Shown: piece by piece, positions 36,367 to 44,996 of the stretch | Layout of the letters: each line of letters opens with the position of its first letter | Position numbering within the stretch: position 1 is the first letter of the stretch | Assembly: GCF_001552215.1 (NCBI RefSeq) | Contig: NZ_BCQT01000019.1 | Location: forward strand, 186,001-250,000 | Length of the DNA stretch: 64,000 nucleotides | DNA from: Actinomadura macra NBRC 14102 | GTDB lineage: Bacteria > Actinomycetota > Actinomycetes > Streptosporangiales > Streptosporangiaceae | Direction of reading: 5' to 3' | The notes under the pieces: model-generated | Databases searched by the model: none | What the model saw: the letters and a program-made list of their open reading frames with translations, nothing else | Told to the model about the DNA's origin: nothing | Program-made: the position numbers and the translations under genes

Positions 36367-37686
36367 TCAGGTGGCTTTGCCGCGGGCGATGTAGAGGTTC
36401 ATGTTGGTGAAGTCGAGGGTGATGTTGAAGGGCTTGAAGAAACAGTGGGCGAAGTGGCCGATCGCGTCGTACCCCGGCCCGTAGGGGAAGGGCACGTTGA
36501 CCGGCATGGTCGGGTCCATTTCGCTGTAGACCTGGTTGGCGACGGCGTCGCCGAGGCGGATCTTGTCCGGGTAGCAGGGATAGGTGACGGTCGGGTGGCT
36601 GTGGGCGGCCGTCTCGATCGGGCGGTCGTAGTCGGTGCGGATCCCCAACTGCTTGGCCACTTCCCCGGGCATGCCCGCGGCGGCCTCGCCGCCCTTTCCG
36701 CCGAAGTTCACGCCCACCACCCGTGGGCCGGAGCCGGCGATGCTGCCGAGGCTGCTGAGGTCGTGGTCGCGGGACATCCACAGCGGGAGAGGTTTGGTGC
36801 CCGCCCGTGCGGCGTCGGCGCGTACCTTCCTGGACGCCTCGGGGGTCGGGCGGCTCAGGATCAGCCACTGGCCCGCGTAGTCGAAGGTGGTCAGCAGGTG
36901 GTAGAAGACCCAGGTGCCGATGAGGCCGTCGCTGGTCCTGGGGGGCTCGTCCTCGGCCGACTCCGCCTCCGACCAGTTCACCGGGACGTTGCGCAGTTCG
37001 ATGCCGCCCAGCTTGAAGGAGTCAAGCACCCCGTAGTACGACCAGAAGATCTGGCCTTCGAACTCGACCCTTTCCTTGTGCACGGGGCGCACCCCGGCCT
37101 CCTTGGCCACCCTCGCGGACATGCCCAGCCACCCGGCGCCGGTGTAGAAGCTGAAGAGCTTCGGCGGCCCGCCGTTGACCGAGACCTCGACCAGCGGCTC
37201 CGGGTCCATCTGCTTCCATTTCACCCGGCCGATATCGCCGTGGATCTGGTACGCATCGCCACCGACCGCGGCGAACCATTTGGCATAGGATTCCTCGCCG
37301 GCCGCCTGCCAGCGCGGCACGGAGAGGGAGAATTTGTCCTGCCGGATGTAGCAGTCACCGAGCAGTGTGTTGGTCTCCTTGTCGTCGGGCGCCAGTTTGA
37401 GGGCCATCGTGAGGTATTTCTCGGCCTCGGGGAACTTGTTGGCCAGTAGCCCGACATAGCCGCGCTGGCGAGCCGCGCGCAGGTTCGTGGGGTCCTTCTT
37501 CAGGATCTCCTCATAGGCGCGGCCGGCCTGCTCGAACTTCCCGGCGTTAAACAACGCGTCCGCGTCACCGCCGCCGGCGTGCGCCTTGCCCGCCCCGCCC
37601 AGCAGCGGTGCGGCCGCGGCCGCACCGGCCACCATGGCCGCGCCCCGCAGCAGCGAACGCCGCTCCCATGCCCCGCCATCAGCCAC
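36367..37686 (-). CDS. Tat-exported TPR protein with two degenerate retropepsin-like lobes
   Basis: 439 aa. A twin-arginine signal (WERRSLLRG, Arg9-Arg10, then an Ala-rich core ending AHA) predicts folded export. Residues ~42-125 look like TPR helices. Two consecutive lobes resemble retroviral-type aspartic proteases: lobe 1 has LFSFYTGAGWLGMS (~177-190) where DTGA is expected and DGLIGTWVFYHLLTTFDY (~253-270) matching the usual GILG-DFL-TIDY end; lobe 2 has VGVNFGGKG (~324-332) and AIGHFAHCFFKPFNITLDF. Both catalytic Asp positions are lost. The GTG start has GAGGAG upstream. Probably a binding or scaffold protein outside the membrane. Confidence 0.7.
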   Translation of the reverse strand: MADGGAWERRSLLRGAAMVAGAAAAAPLLGGAGKAHAGGGDADALFNAGKFEQAGRAYEEILKKDPTNLRAARQRGYVGLLANKFPEAEKYLTMALKLAPDDKETNTLLGDCYIRQDKFSLSVPRWQAAGEESYAKWFAAVGGDAYQIHGDIGRVKWKQMDPEPLVEVSVNGGPPKLFSFYTGAGWLGMSARVAKEAGVRPVHKERVEFEGQIFWSYYGVLDSFKLGGIELRNVPVNWSEAESAEDEPPRTSDGLIGTWVFYHLLTTFDYAGQWLILSRPTPEASRKVRADAARAGTKPLPLWMSRDHDLSSLGSIAGSGPRVVGVNFGGKGGEAAAGMPGEVAKQLGIRTDYDRPIETAAHSHPTVTYPCYPDKIRLGDAVANQVYSEMDPTMPVNVPFPYGPGYDAIGHFAHCFFKPFNITLDFTNMNLYIARGKAT

Positions 37687-37739
37687 GGTCTTCTCCTCTT
37701 CCGTGATCACCTTCCGGAGCCGGGGCACGATGCCCTCGG

Positions 37740-37760
37740 CACGGACCGCTGTGGTCCGTG
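37740..37760. promoter_or_regulatory. Palindrome upstream of the Tat-exported protein gene
   Basis: CACGGACC and GGTCCGTG form a perfect 8-bp inverted repeat with a five-base spacer, starting 54 bp upstream of the GTG start. Its position fits a repressor operator for this gene or for the divergent small gene. Confidence 0.5.
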
Positions 37761-37915
37761 ACCCCCACCGAAGACCCAAGAGTGTTGCGGTGGCGTACGC
37801 GCTTTTCGATACGCCCGCGATACACGCGATCCCCCGGCGCTGAGGCGCCGGGCCTGACCACGCCGCAATCTCATGGCTCCCCGCATATCCGCTGGTCAGC
37901 GGGCATCTCGTCAAT

Positions 37916-38263
37916 GTGCCGACCTTTGCGGAATTCCGCCGGGACGTCACGGGGGTACAGGCCGCGCACCCGGACGTCGAGCTTCACCTCGTCTGGACGG
38001 GGCCGGACGAGGCGGTGACCCTCGCCCTGATCCGCACCCTGCCCGCGCGCCGGGGGCGGGGCCTCGCCGAGGCCGCCCTGCGCGAGGTGACCGCCCTCGC
38101 CGACGGCTGGGGCGTCCCGCTCCGGCTGACCGTGGAGCCCGTCACCGGCGACGATGAGGTGGATCTCGAACGCCTGATCGCCTGGTACGTCCGGCATGGG
38201 TTCGTCGTGGCCCGTCCCGGCGGCGGGTCGCTGGTGATGCGGCGCCCGCCCGGTCCCCTCTAG
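37916..38263 (+). CDS. GNAT-like acetyltransferase, short
   Basis: 115 aa. TLALIRTLPARRGRGLAEAALREVTALADGWGVPLRLTVEP matches the acetyl-CoA-binding V/I-x-x-x-RGxGxG/A helix and following strand of GNAT enzymes, in the variant RRGRGLAE; WYVRHGFVVARPGGGSLVMRR is a typical C-terminal strand pair. The N-terminal part is short compared with the usual 140-170 aa, so it may be a trimmed enzyme or use a non-obvious upstream start. The GTG start has a weak ribosome site. The substrate is unknown. Confidence 0.6.
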   Translation: MPTFAEFRRDVTGVQAAHPDVELHLVWTGPDEAVTLALIRTLPARRGRGLAEAALREVTALADGWGVPLRLTVEPVTGDDEVDLERLIAWYVRHGFVVARPGGGSLVMRRPPGPL

Positions 38264-38281
38264 CGTTCAGGTCGGCGCATG

Positions 38282-40081
38282 TCAGCGGGCCACGGGCAGG
38301 ATGACCTGCGATGCCTCCCGGACGATGGTGAACTGGGTGGCCGATCCGGGCGCGGCCGGGATGCTGTGCGCGTCGGCCCCGGCGATCGCGATGCGGATCC
38401 GATGGCCCGCCTTGAACAGCACCGATGTCGAGAGGAGCCCGATGGTGACGTCGGCCGGCACGTTCGGGGTCATGGGACGGGCGTCCCGGCGGGCGAAGGT
38501 CCGGGGGACGCGGACGGCGGCGTCCCCGCGGCCCCGGGCGGTCGCGGCCCGGTTCGACAGCCGCAGGACACCCTCGGTGACGTAGGTGACCTTGCCGTCG
38601 GGGGCGACGTCCTCCAGGTAGACGTGCAGGTCGGCGTCCGGGCGGTCGATCGCCAGCCTGAGTGCGACCTCCGGCATCCCGGTGACGCGCAGGTCCCGGC
38701 GCGTCGGCGCGGTGGTGTAGGTGAGCAGGCGCCGGTCGGCGGCGCGGCGGTCGGGGTAGACGACGTCGTCCTCGGTGAGGTTGGTGTTCCAGCGACTCCC
38801 CGGGCCCGTGGTGGCGTTCGGGTCGATCTCGTGGTGGTCGCGGCCGGCGGACCGGACGGTGGTCAGGGCCCCGCCAGGCGCGGGGTGCCAGGTACGGCGT
38901 GTGGTCCCGGTGGGCGGCCAGACGGTGGTGGTGCGCCAGCGGTTCTCGGCGAGGGTGAAGTAGCGGACGCTCTTGGCCCGCGTGCGGGTGGCCCGCTTCA
39001 CGTGCTCGTCGAAGAACGCGACCAGCTCCGTGAACTGCTCCCCTTGCGTGGGCGCCACCGGCGTCGCCTGGGGCTTGAACGGGTCGGCGTCGTGGGAGGC
39101 GCCGTGGTTCCAGGGGCCGAGCACGACCTGCTGGGGGTTGCCGAAGCGCAGGAAACGGGAGAGCGCGCCGTTCGCGGTGGCCGCGTCCAGCCATCCGGCG
39201 GGGACGAGGAGCGGGACGCGGGAGCGGGAGATCTGCTTGCGGTAGGTCGCGGTGGCCATTCCGAGCCAGGAGAACCCCTGGACGCGGTCGTCGCGGTAGG
39301 GGGCCTTCGGCATGACCTGGGCGAGGTCGAGGTTGCGTTGGTGCTCGCGCTGTGCGGCGGCGGCCAGGGCGGGTCCGGTGGGGCCGTCCACCGGACGCGG
39401 CCGGCCGAACTCGGCGGCGAACTCCTCGCACGGGACGTTCTGCTGGGCGGCCAGCTCGCAGACGGCCCCGTCGATGCCGTCCAGCGCCCGGTTGGCCAGC
39501 AGCCAGTCGTAGATGATCCTCATCTCCGCGCCGCCGGGCCGCACCAGGTCTTCGTAGGGGTCGTAGTCGTTGAACCGGGGTGAGGCCGCGGTGAGGTGCG
39601 GGTTGGCCAGGCGCACCGTCAGCTCGGCGGTGTCGCCCTCGTAGGAGCCGCCGTAGATGCCGACGCGGCCGGTCGACCAGGGCTGCGCGGCGATCCAGTC
39701 CAGGATCCGGCCGTAGTCGGCGATCTCGGCGTCCGACAGTTCGGTGGTGCGGTCGCCGAACGACGCGCCGGTCCCGCGGGCGTCGACCAGCACCAGCGCG
39801 TATCCCGCGGCGGCCCAGCGGGCGGCCTCACCGTTGCCGGACGGGTCGCGGGGATCGCCGTCGGAGGCTCTCCAGTAGCGGGTGGTGCGCAGCGCGGTCG
39901 GGACGCGGCCGCGGCGTGCCTGGGGCGGCAGCCAGACGTCCACGGCGAGGCGCGTTCCGTCCCCCCTCACGTACAGGGAGCGGAACGCCGGCCGGTCGTC
40001 GGTCCCGGCGGTGGCCGGGGAGCCGAGGACCGATACGGACAGGACGCTGAGCGCGGCGGCGGTGAGCTTACGCAACGGCAT
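38282..40081 (-). CDS. Secreted CocE/NonD-type X-Pro dipeptidyl-peptidase-like hydrolase
   Basis: 599 aa with a signal peptide (MPLRKLTAAALSVLSVSVLG, cleavage near ATA-G). Serine alpha/beta-hydrolase of the PepX/CocE class: nucleophile in GIYGGSYEG, Asp in LLVPAGWLDAAT, His in GPWNHGASHD, plus a C-terminal jelly-roll domain (~400-599). Members cleave X-Pro dipeptides or esters. It overlaps the amino-acid permease gene upstream by 14 bases, so the enzyme and transporter are translated together, consistent with external peptide cleavage and uptake of the released amino acids (inference). Confidence 0.88.
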   Translation of the reverse strand: MPLRKLTAAALSVLSVSVLGSPATAGTDDRPAFRSLYVRGDGTRLAVDVWLPPQARRGRVPTALRTTRYWRASDGDPRDPSGNGEAARWAAAGYALVLVDARGTGASFGDRTTELSDAEIADYGRILDWIAAQPWSTGRVGIYGGSYEGDTAELTVRLANPHLTAASPRFNDYDPYEDLVRPGGAEMRIIYDWLLANRALDGIDGAVCELAAQQNVPCEEFAAEFGRPRPVDGPTGPALAAAAQREHQRNLDLAQVMPKAPYRDDRVQGFSWLGMATATYRKQISRSRVPLLVPAGWLDAATANGALSRFLRFGNPQQVVLGPWNHGASHDADPFKPQATPVAPTQGEQFTELVAFFDEHVKRATRTRAKSVRYFTLAENRWRTTTVWPPTGTTRRTWHPAPGGALTTVRSAGRDHHEIDPNATTGPGSRWNTNLTEDDVVYPDRRAADRRLLTYTTAPTRRDLRVTGMPEVALRLAIDRPDADLHVYLEDVAPDGKVTYVTEGVLRLSNRAATARGRGDAAVRVPRTFARRDARPMTPNVPADVTIGLLSTSVLFKAGHRIRIAIAGADAHSIPAAPGSATQFTIVREASQVILPVAR

Positions 40082-41456
40082 CGGTGGTCTCCTTACGTCG
40101 TGACTTGATCTCGTAGGCCAGCAGGGTGCCGCCGACGGCCACGGCTACCGCGGCGACGACCGGCAGCGCGTCGGCGGAGGAGGCGACGGCGGCGAACGCC
40201 AGCACGAGCAGCGCCACCACGACGCGGCTCAGCCAGGGGAAGCCCCACATCCGCAGCCGGAGCAGCTCGGGCGACTCCGCCTCCATGCGGCGGCGCAGCC
40301 GCAGCTGGCTGAGCGCCACGAAGACGTAGAGCACCAGGACCAGCAGCCCGGCGGTGTTGATCAGCAGGTCGAAGGCGTCGTCGCCGGCCGCGGACGCGGC
40401 GGTCATCAGGAGCAGGGCGAGGACGGCGCCGCCGAGCAGCGCGGGCGCGGGCACCCCGGACGCGCGCACCCGGGCCGCCGCCGCCGGGGCGTCGCCGCGG
40501 ACGGCCATCGCGCCGAGGACGCGTGAGGCCGCGTACAGCGCGGCGTTCATCACCGACAGGACCGCGACCAGGATGACCCAGGTCATCAGGGTCGCCGCGC
40601 CGGGGACGCCGAGTTCGGCGATGGCGGTGGCGAACGGGCTGTCGGTGCCGTTGGCCGGGACGCGGTTCCACGGCACGACCGCCAGGATGACCAGCACCGA
40701 GCCGACGTAGAAGATCAGCACCCGCCAGACGACCCGCAGGGTGGCCCGCGCGACCTCCTTGGCCGGTTCGGCCGACTCGGCCGCCGCGATGGTGACGATC
40801 TCCGCGCCGAAGTAGGAGAACAGCACGGTGACCAGGGCGGTGAGGACCGCACCCCAGCCCTTGGGGGCGAAACCGCCGTGGTCGGTCAGCGCGGCGAGGC
40901 CGGTGCCCGCGCCGTCGGAGGGCCACAGGCCGAGCACGTACAGCGTCCCGGCGCCGAGGAACGCCACGATCAGCGCGATCTTGGCCGAGGCCAGCCAGAA
41001 CTCGGTCTCGCCGAACAGCCGCACCGAGACCAGGTTGGCGGCGGTGAGCGCCGCCAGCAGCGCGACCGCCGTCGGCAGCACGGGGACGCCGCTGGACAGG
41101 GAGTGCAGCAGCTTGGCGCCGGCCACGCCCTCGAACGCGACCGCGACGACCGCGAACAGCCAGTAGCACCAGCCCACCAGGAACCCGGCGCGCGGGCCGA
41201 GGGCGGTGCGGGCGTAGTCGGCGAACGAGCCCGCCGACGGCCGCGCGGCGGCCATCTCGCCGAGCATCCGCATCACCAGGATGACGATCAGGCCGCCGAG
41301 GACGTAGGCGACCAGCGCCGCCGGGCCGGTGTCGGCGATCACCTTGCCGCTGCTGACGAACAGCCCGGCGCTGATGACGCCGCCGAGTCCGATCATGGTC
41401 ATGTGCCGTCGTTTGAGTCCGCGGTGGAGCGATCCCCCGCTGTCGTGCCCGGTCAT
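40068..41456 (-). CDS. APC-family amino-acid permease
   Basis: 462-aa transporter with about twelve helices. The first helix carries the amino-acid/GABA permease signature (MTMIGLGGVISAGLFVSSG), and SPFATAIAELGVPGAATLM follows in the middle. It belongs to the AAT/GabP-like group; substrates could be GABA, proline, aromatic or other amino acids. ATG start. The stop overlaps the start of the secreted peptidase gene by 14 bases. Confidence 0.9.
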   Translation of the reverse strand: MTGHDSGGSLHRGLKRRHMTMIGLGGVISAGLFVSSGKVIADTGPAALVAYVLGGLIVILVMRMLGEMAAARPSAGSFADYARTALGPRAGFLVGWCYWLFAVVAVAFEGVAGAKLLHSLSSGVPVLPTAVALLAALTAANLVSVRLFGETEFWLASAKIALIVAFLGAGTLYVLGLWPSDGAGTGLAALTDHGGFAPKGWGAVLTALVTVLFSYFGAEIVTIAAAESAEPAKEVARATLRVVWRVLIFYVGSVLVILAVVPWNRVPANGTDSPFATAIAELGVPGAATLMTWVILVAVLSVMNAALYAASRVLGAMAVRGDAPAAAARVRASGVPAPALLGGAVLALLLMTAASAAGDDAFDLLINTAGLLVLVLYVFVALSQLRLRRRMEAESPELLRLRMWGFPWLSRVVVALLVLAFAAVASSADALPVVAAVAVAVGGTLLAYEIKSRRKETTDAVA

Positions 41457-41495
41457 GGCGTTCGGCTCCCTGCTGTTTTCGGGTAGGGGAGGTCA

Positions 41496-41520
41496 GGGGC
41501 CCGGCCCGGGGCCGGGCCCC
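41496..41520 (-). terminator. Hairpin after the crotonase gene
   Basis: An 11-bp stem, GGGGCCCGGCC against GGCCGGGCCCC, with a three-base loop lies 50 bp after the stop of the crotonase gene on the minus strand. It closes the TetR/CoA-ligase/crotonase operon. Confidence 0.75.
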
Positions 41521-41570
41521 GTTGATCGCGGGGGGGCGGGACGGGCGGCTCGCGGGCCGCCGCGGGGCGG

Positions 41571-42359
41571 TCAGTCGCCGTGGTAGACGGCGGGGCGCCG
41601 TTCGGTGAAGGACCGGACGCCTTCGAGGACGTCCCGGCCGCGCAGGCAGGTCAGCAGCCCTTCGGTCTCCAGGTCGAGCACCTCCTCCAGGTCCAGCTCC
41701 CAGACCCGCTGCATGGCCTGCTTGATCAGGCGGATCGGTGTGGGAGCGGCGGCGGAGACGCGTTCGGCCAGCTCCAGCGCGGCGTCGAGCAGATCGGCGT
41801 CGGGGACCAGCCGGCTGACCAGCCCGGCACGGTACGCCTCGGCGGCGCCGAGGGTCTCGCCGGACAGCAGCAGGTCCACCGCTCGGCCGTGACCGACCAG
41901 GCGGGGCAGCGAGTACAGCACCCCGTTGCTCGGGAAAAGGCCGCGGTGCACCTCCTTGAAGGCGAACGAGGCGGCGCGGCCGGCCAGCCGCAGGTCGCTG
42001 GCGATGGCCAGTTCCACGCCGACGCCGACCGCGATCCCGTTGACCGCCGAGATGATCACCTTGGGGTGGCCGGTGAAGCGGCGGGTGAGGTCCTGGAGCG
42101 CGGCGGTCTGCTCGACCAGGTCGGCGTCGGACCCGGCGGCCAGCTGCGCGCCGGCCTCCTTCAGGTCGGTGCCGGCCGAGAAGGCGCGGCCGGTGCCGGT
42201 GAGCACCACCGCGCCCACCGCGTCGTCGCGGGCGGCCTCGTCCAGAGCGGCGACCAGTTCGCCGTAGGTGCGCCGCCGGAAGGCGTTGAGCACCTCGGGC
42301 CGGTCGAAGGCGACCACCAGGGCCGAGCCGGCGCGGCGGACCCGCAGATCGGTGCTCAT
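41571..42359 (-). CDS. Enoyl-CoA hydratase/isomerase (crotonase) family protein
   Basis: 262-aa crotonase. The oxyanion-hole segments are AFSAGTDLKEAG (~63-74) and AVNGIAVGVGVELAIASDLRLA (~105-126, here summarised), with FKEVHRGLFPSNG downstream. The usual second catalytic Glu of short-chain hydratases is not clear, so an isomerase, hydrolase or decarboxylase activity on an acyl-CoA is possible. The start overlaps the CoA-ligase stop (ATGA). It likely acts on the CoA ester formed by that ligase. Confidence 0.88.
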   Translation of the reverse strand: MSTDLRVRRAGSALVVAFDRPEVLNAFRRRTYGELVAALDEAARDDAVGAVVLTGTGRAFSAGTDLKEAGAQLAAGSDADLVEQTAALQDLTRRFTGHPKVIISAVNGIAVGVGVELAIASDLRLAGRAASFAFKEVHRGLFPSNGVLYSLPRLVGHGRAVDLLLSGETLGAAEAYRAGLVSRLVPDADLLDAALELAERVSAAAPTPIRLIKQAMQRVWELDLEEVLDLETEGLLTCLRGRDVLEGVRSFTERRPAVYHGD

Positions 42360-43936
42360 CGGGTTTCCTCCCGGAGGTCGTAGCCGCCGCCCGGCGCGGT
42401 GGGCAGCAGGTGCTTGGCGATGCGTTCGGAGGGCGTCATCGGGAACGCCTCGACGAACTCCACGTACCGCGGTGTCTTGAAGTCGGCCAGCCGCGCGCGG
42501 ACGTAGGCCACCAGTTCGTGCGGCTCGACGGGTTCGGCGGCCTGCACGAACGCCTTGACCTCCTCGCCGAGCAGTTCGTCGGGTACCGGGACGACGGCGG
42601 CGGCGCGCACGGCCGGATGGCCGGTCAAGACCGCCTCCACCTCGACTGCGGCGATGTTCTCGCCGCCGCGCCTGATCATCTCCTTGAGCCGTCCGACCAG
42701 GTGGTAGTGACCGCGAGCGTCCCGGTAACCGAGATCGCCCATGGGATACCAGCCGTCGCGCAGCAGCGGCTCGTCGCGGTTCCAGTAGCCGGTCAGCATC
42801 GGCTCGCCGCGCACCACGATCTCGCCGACCTCGCCGTCGGCGGCGTCGGCCCCGTCCTCGCGGACGACCTTGGCCTGCTTGCCGGGGACGGGACGTCCCA
42901 TCGCGCCGGTGCCGACGCAGGCGGTGTCCTCGGGCCGGACGGTCAGCACGACGCCCGCCTCGGTGCTGCCGTACGCCTCCCGCCAGGGCGCGCCCCAGCG
43001 CTCCTCGATGGCGGCGTGCACGGCGGGCGTGATCCCCGAGCACAGGACGAGCCGGACACGGTGCGCCCGGTCGAGTTCGGGGTCGGGCGGCTGTTTGAGC
43101 AGCAGCAGCGGCATCGTCCCGAGGACGTAGAAGAAGGTCACGCCGTGGTCGCGGACCGACGGCCAGAAGCCCGAGGCGGAGAACCGCGGCAGGATCACCA
43201 GCGGGATGCCGGTCAGCAGGCACAGCACCGTGTTCCATTGCGGGTCCATGTAGTAGAACGGCTGCGCGGTCAGGTCCACGTCGTCCCGCGTCACGGCGGC
43301 GACGTCGGCGGCGAGCTCGGCCAGGTGGAGCCAGTAGCGGTGGGTCAGCATGCAGCCCTTGGGGAACCCGGTCGTCCCCGAGGTGTACTGGAGGTTGACC
43401 AGGTCGTCCCAGCCGACGCCGGGCAGGTCGGGAACGCCGGACGCGGCGGCCAGCTCGGCGCCCGCGTCGAAGGCGGCCCCGACGGGTTCGGGAGCGGGTC
43501 CCGCGTCGCTGGGGTCGAGCAGCCCGACCTCGCCGAAGCCCAGCGCCAGCAGCGACTTCGCGGCCGCGGCCGAGCCCGCCAGGGCAAGCCCGGCGCCGGA
43601 GTCCCCGACGATGTGGGCGAGGTCGGCGCTGCGGTAGCCGGGGTTCAGCGGGACGATCACCGCGCCGAGCTTGGCGATCGCCAGCCAGGCGACGGGGAAG
43701 CCGACGCCGTTGGTGAGCATCACCGCGACCCGGTCGCCGCGGCGGACGCCGTGCCCGGCCAGCACCTCCGCCAGCCGGTTGGCACGGTCCTCGACCTGCG
43801 CGACGGTGGTCTCCACACCCGCGAAGCGGAACAGCACCCGGTCGCCGGCGGTCTCGGCGCGGGCGCGCAGCAACCCGCCCAGGCCTCCCGCGACGTGCTC
43901 GGCCCGGCTCCGGCCGGACGGCGGCGCGGCGGTCAT
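42356..43936 (-). CDS. Acyl-CoA synthetase (class I AMP-forming ligase, CaiC-like)
   Basis: 526-aa adenylate-forming enzyme. P-loop YTSGTTGFPKG, adenine motif AYGSTEAG, hinge GDLGYRDARGHYHLVGR, and the C-terminal catalytic Lys in MTPSERIAKHLLP are intact. The overall layout resembles crotonobetaine/carnitine-CoA ligase and related acyl-CoA ligases; the acid substrate cannot be read from the sequence. The start overlaps the TetR stop (ATGA) and its stop overlaps the crotonase start, making a tightly coupled three-gene operon. Confidence 0.9.
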   Translation of the reverse strand: MTAAPPSGRSRAEHVAGGLGGLLRARAETAGDRVLFRFAGVETTVAQVEDRANRLAEVLAGHGVRRGDRVAVMLTNGVGFPVAWLAIAKLGAVIVPLNPGYRSADLAHIVGDSGAGLALAGSAAAAKSLLALGFGEVGLLDPSDAGPAPEPVGAAFDAGAELAAASGVPDLPGVGWDDLVNLQYTSGTTGFPKGCMLTHRYWLHLAELAADVAAVTRDDVDLTAQPFYYMDPQWNTVLCLLTGIPLVILPRFSASGFWPSVRDHGVTFFYVLGTMPLLLLKQPPDPELDRAHRVRLVLCSGITPAVHAAIEERWGAPWREAYGSTEAGVVLTVRPEDTACVGTGAMGRPVPGKQAKVVREDGADAADGEVGEIVVRGEPMLTGYWNRDEPLLRDGWYPMGDLGYRDARGHYHLVGRLKEMIRRGGENIAAVEVEAVLTGHPAVRAAAVVPVPDELLGEEVKAFVQAAEPVEPHELVAYVRARLADFKTPRYVEFVEAFPMTPSERIAKHLLPTAPGGGYDLREETR

Positions 43937-44562
43937 GCCCGCCGCCGGGTCGCCAGGTCGAACATCGTCACCAGCTCGGTGGCGCAGTCGGCGAGGTCGA
44001 TGGCCTCCTCGTCGAAGACCCACTGGAGCATCACGCCGTCGATCGCGCCCTGGACGGTGGCGGCCAGCGTGCCCGGCGAGAAGTCGCGGAAGTCGCCGCT
44101 GTCCTGACCGCGGCGCAGGATGCCCTCCAGGTGGTGGCGGCACGGGTCGTACATGTCGGCGTTGAAACGACGCTTGGCCTCCGGCGACCCGAAGCTGCCC
44201 CAGATGTCCACCAGCGTGACGAAGTTGGTGCGGTTGGCCGCCATGAACTCGAAGCTGGCCTCGATGAAGGCGCGCAGCCGGCGCGGGGCGTCCGGTGCCC
44301 GGTCCACCCGGTCCTTGATGAACCGGTTGGTCTCGGCGAACAGGGCGTTGATGACCTGCTCGATCAGCTCGTCCTTGCCGGCGAAGTGATAGGAGATCAC
44401 GCCCTTGCTGACGCCGACGTCCTGGGCGATCCGGGCCAGCGACGCCTGCGGCAGCCCGGCGCTGGCGATGGTGCCGATGGCGCCCTCCACGATCTGCCGC
44501 CGCCGGGCCTCCTCGATGAACGAGGTCTTCTTCTGGCCGTCCTGATCAATTTTTGACCGCAT
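43933..44562 (-). CDS. TetR-family regulator heading the CoA-ligase operon
   Basis: 209 aa. The N-terminal helix-turn-helix is ASLARIAQDVGVSKGVISYHFAGKDELIEQV; the remainder is a helical ligand domain. It is the first gene of the ligase/crotonase operon, so it very likely represses its own operon and senses the acid or its CoA ester. The first codons (MRSKIDQ) and the leader are AT-rich and form one arm of an inverted repeat shared with the serine-hydrolase start at 45010. Confidence 0.9.
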   Translation of the reverse strand: MRSKIDQDGQKKTSFIEEARRRQIVEGAIGTIASAGLPQASLARIAQDVGVSKGVISYHFAGKDELIEQVINALFAETNRFIKDRVDRAPDAPRRLRAFIEASFEFMAANRTNFVTLVDIWGSFGSPEAKRRFNADMYDPCRHHLEGILRRGQDSGDFRDFSPGTLAATVQGAIDGVMLQWVFDEEAIDLADCATELVTMFDLATRRRA

Positions 44563-44575
44563 GGCCAGAATTCAA
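44556..44575. repeat. Inverted repeat, left arm (TetR start region)
   Basis: ACCGCATGGCCAGAATTCAA covers the TetR start codon and leader. Its inverse at 44997-45016 differs at one position; a run of T bases outside both arms (44550-44554 and the matching A run at 45018-45023) extends the similarity. Confidence 0.85.
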
Positions 44576-44925
44576 GCTCGGGGGCCACCACGAGGCAAGC
44601 CCTGACCGGCGACTGTGCGGTTTCCCCCACCCGGCGCGGCCCACTGTCCAGCCCGGCCGTTCGCCGCGAGGTAGCGCAGCACCGCCAGGACCCGGCGGTT
44701 GCCGGCCGCCGACGCGGGCAGCCCGAGTTTGGCGAACACCGCGGTGACATGCTTCTCGACGGCACTCAGCGACACGTACATCTGGTCGGCGATGCCGGTG
44801 TTGGACCAGCCCTCGGCCATCAGGGCGAGCACCTCGCGCTCCCGGGGGAGCAGGGAGTCGCCCCAGCCAGCGTCGTCGCTGCCGGCGTCGTCGCTGCCGG
44901 AATCGTCGCTGCCGGAGTCGGGCAT
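44572..44925 (-). CDS. LuxR-type HTH protein lacking a receiver domain
   Basis: 117 aa. Only the DNA-binding part of a NarL-type regulator is present: LLPREREVLALMAEGWSNTGIA and VSLSAVEKHVTAVFAKLGL (~26-75). The receiver domain expected in front is missing and replaced by an acidic repeat SDDSG-SDDAG-SDDAG coded by four 15-bp units. The segment VFAKLGLPASAAGNRRVLAVLRYLA is typical of the C-terminal half of full-length response regulators, so this is either a truncated regulator or a free-standing GerE-like protein. The stop lies inside the left arm of the inverted repeat, 10 bp before tetR. Confidence 0.65.
   Translation of the reverse strand: MPDSGSDDSGSDDAGSDDAGWGDSLLPREREVLALMAEGWSNTGIADQMYVSLSAVEKHVTAVFAKLGLPASAAGNRRVLAVLRYLAANGRAGQWAAPGGGNRTVAGQGLPRGGPRA
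44866..44925. repeat. 15-bp tandem repeat coding an acidic N-terminus
   Basis: Four 15-bp units (44866, 44881, 44896, 44911) related to GCCGGCGTCGTCGCT code in frame for SDD(S/A)G repeats at the start of the LuxR-type protein. It looks like slippage-generated sequence. Confidence 0.75.
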
Positions 44926-44996
44926 GGCGGCACCTCCTCGGTGCGGGAAACCGCAGGATTCGCGCGGACCTCTTGTCTCAACTCATACCACCTGGA

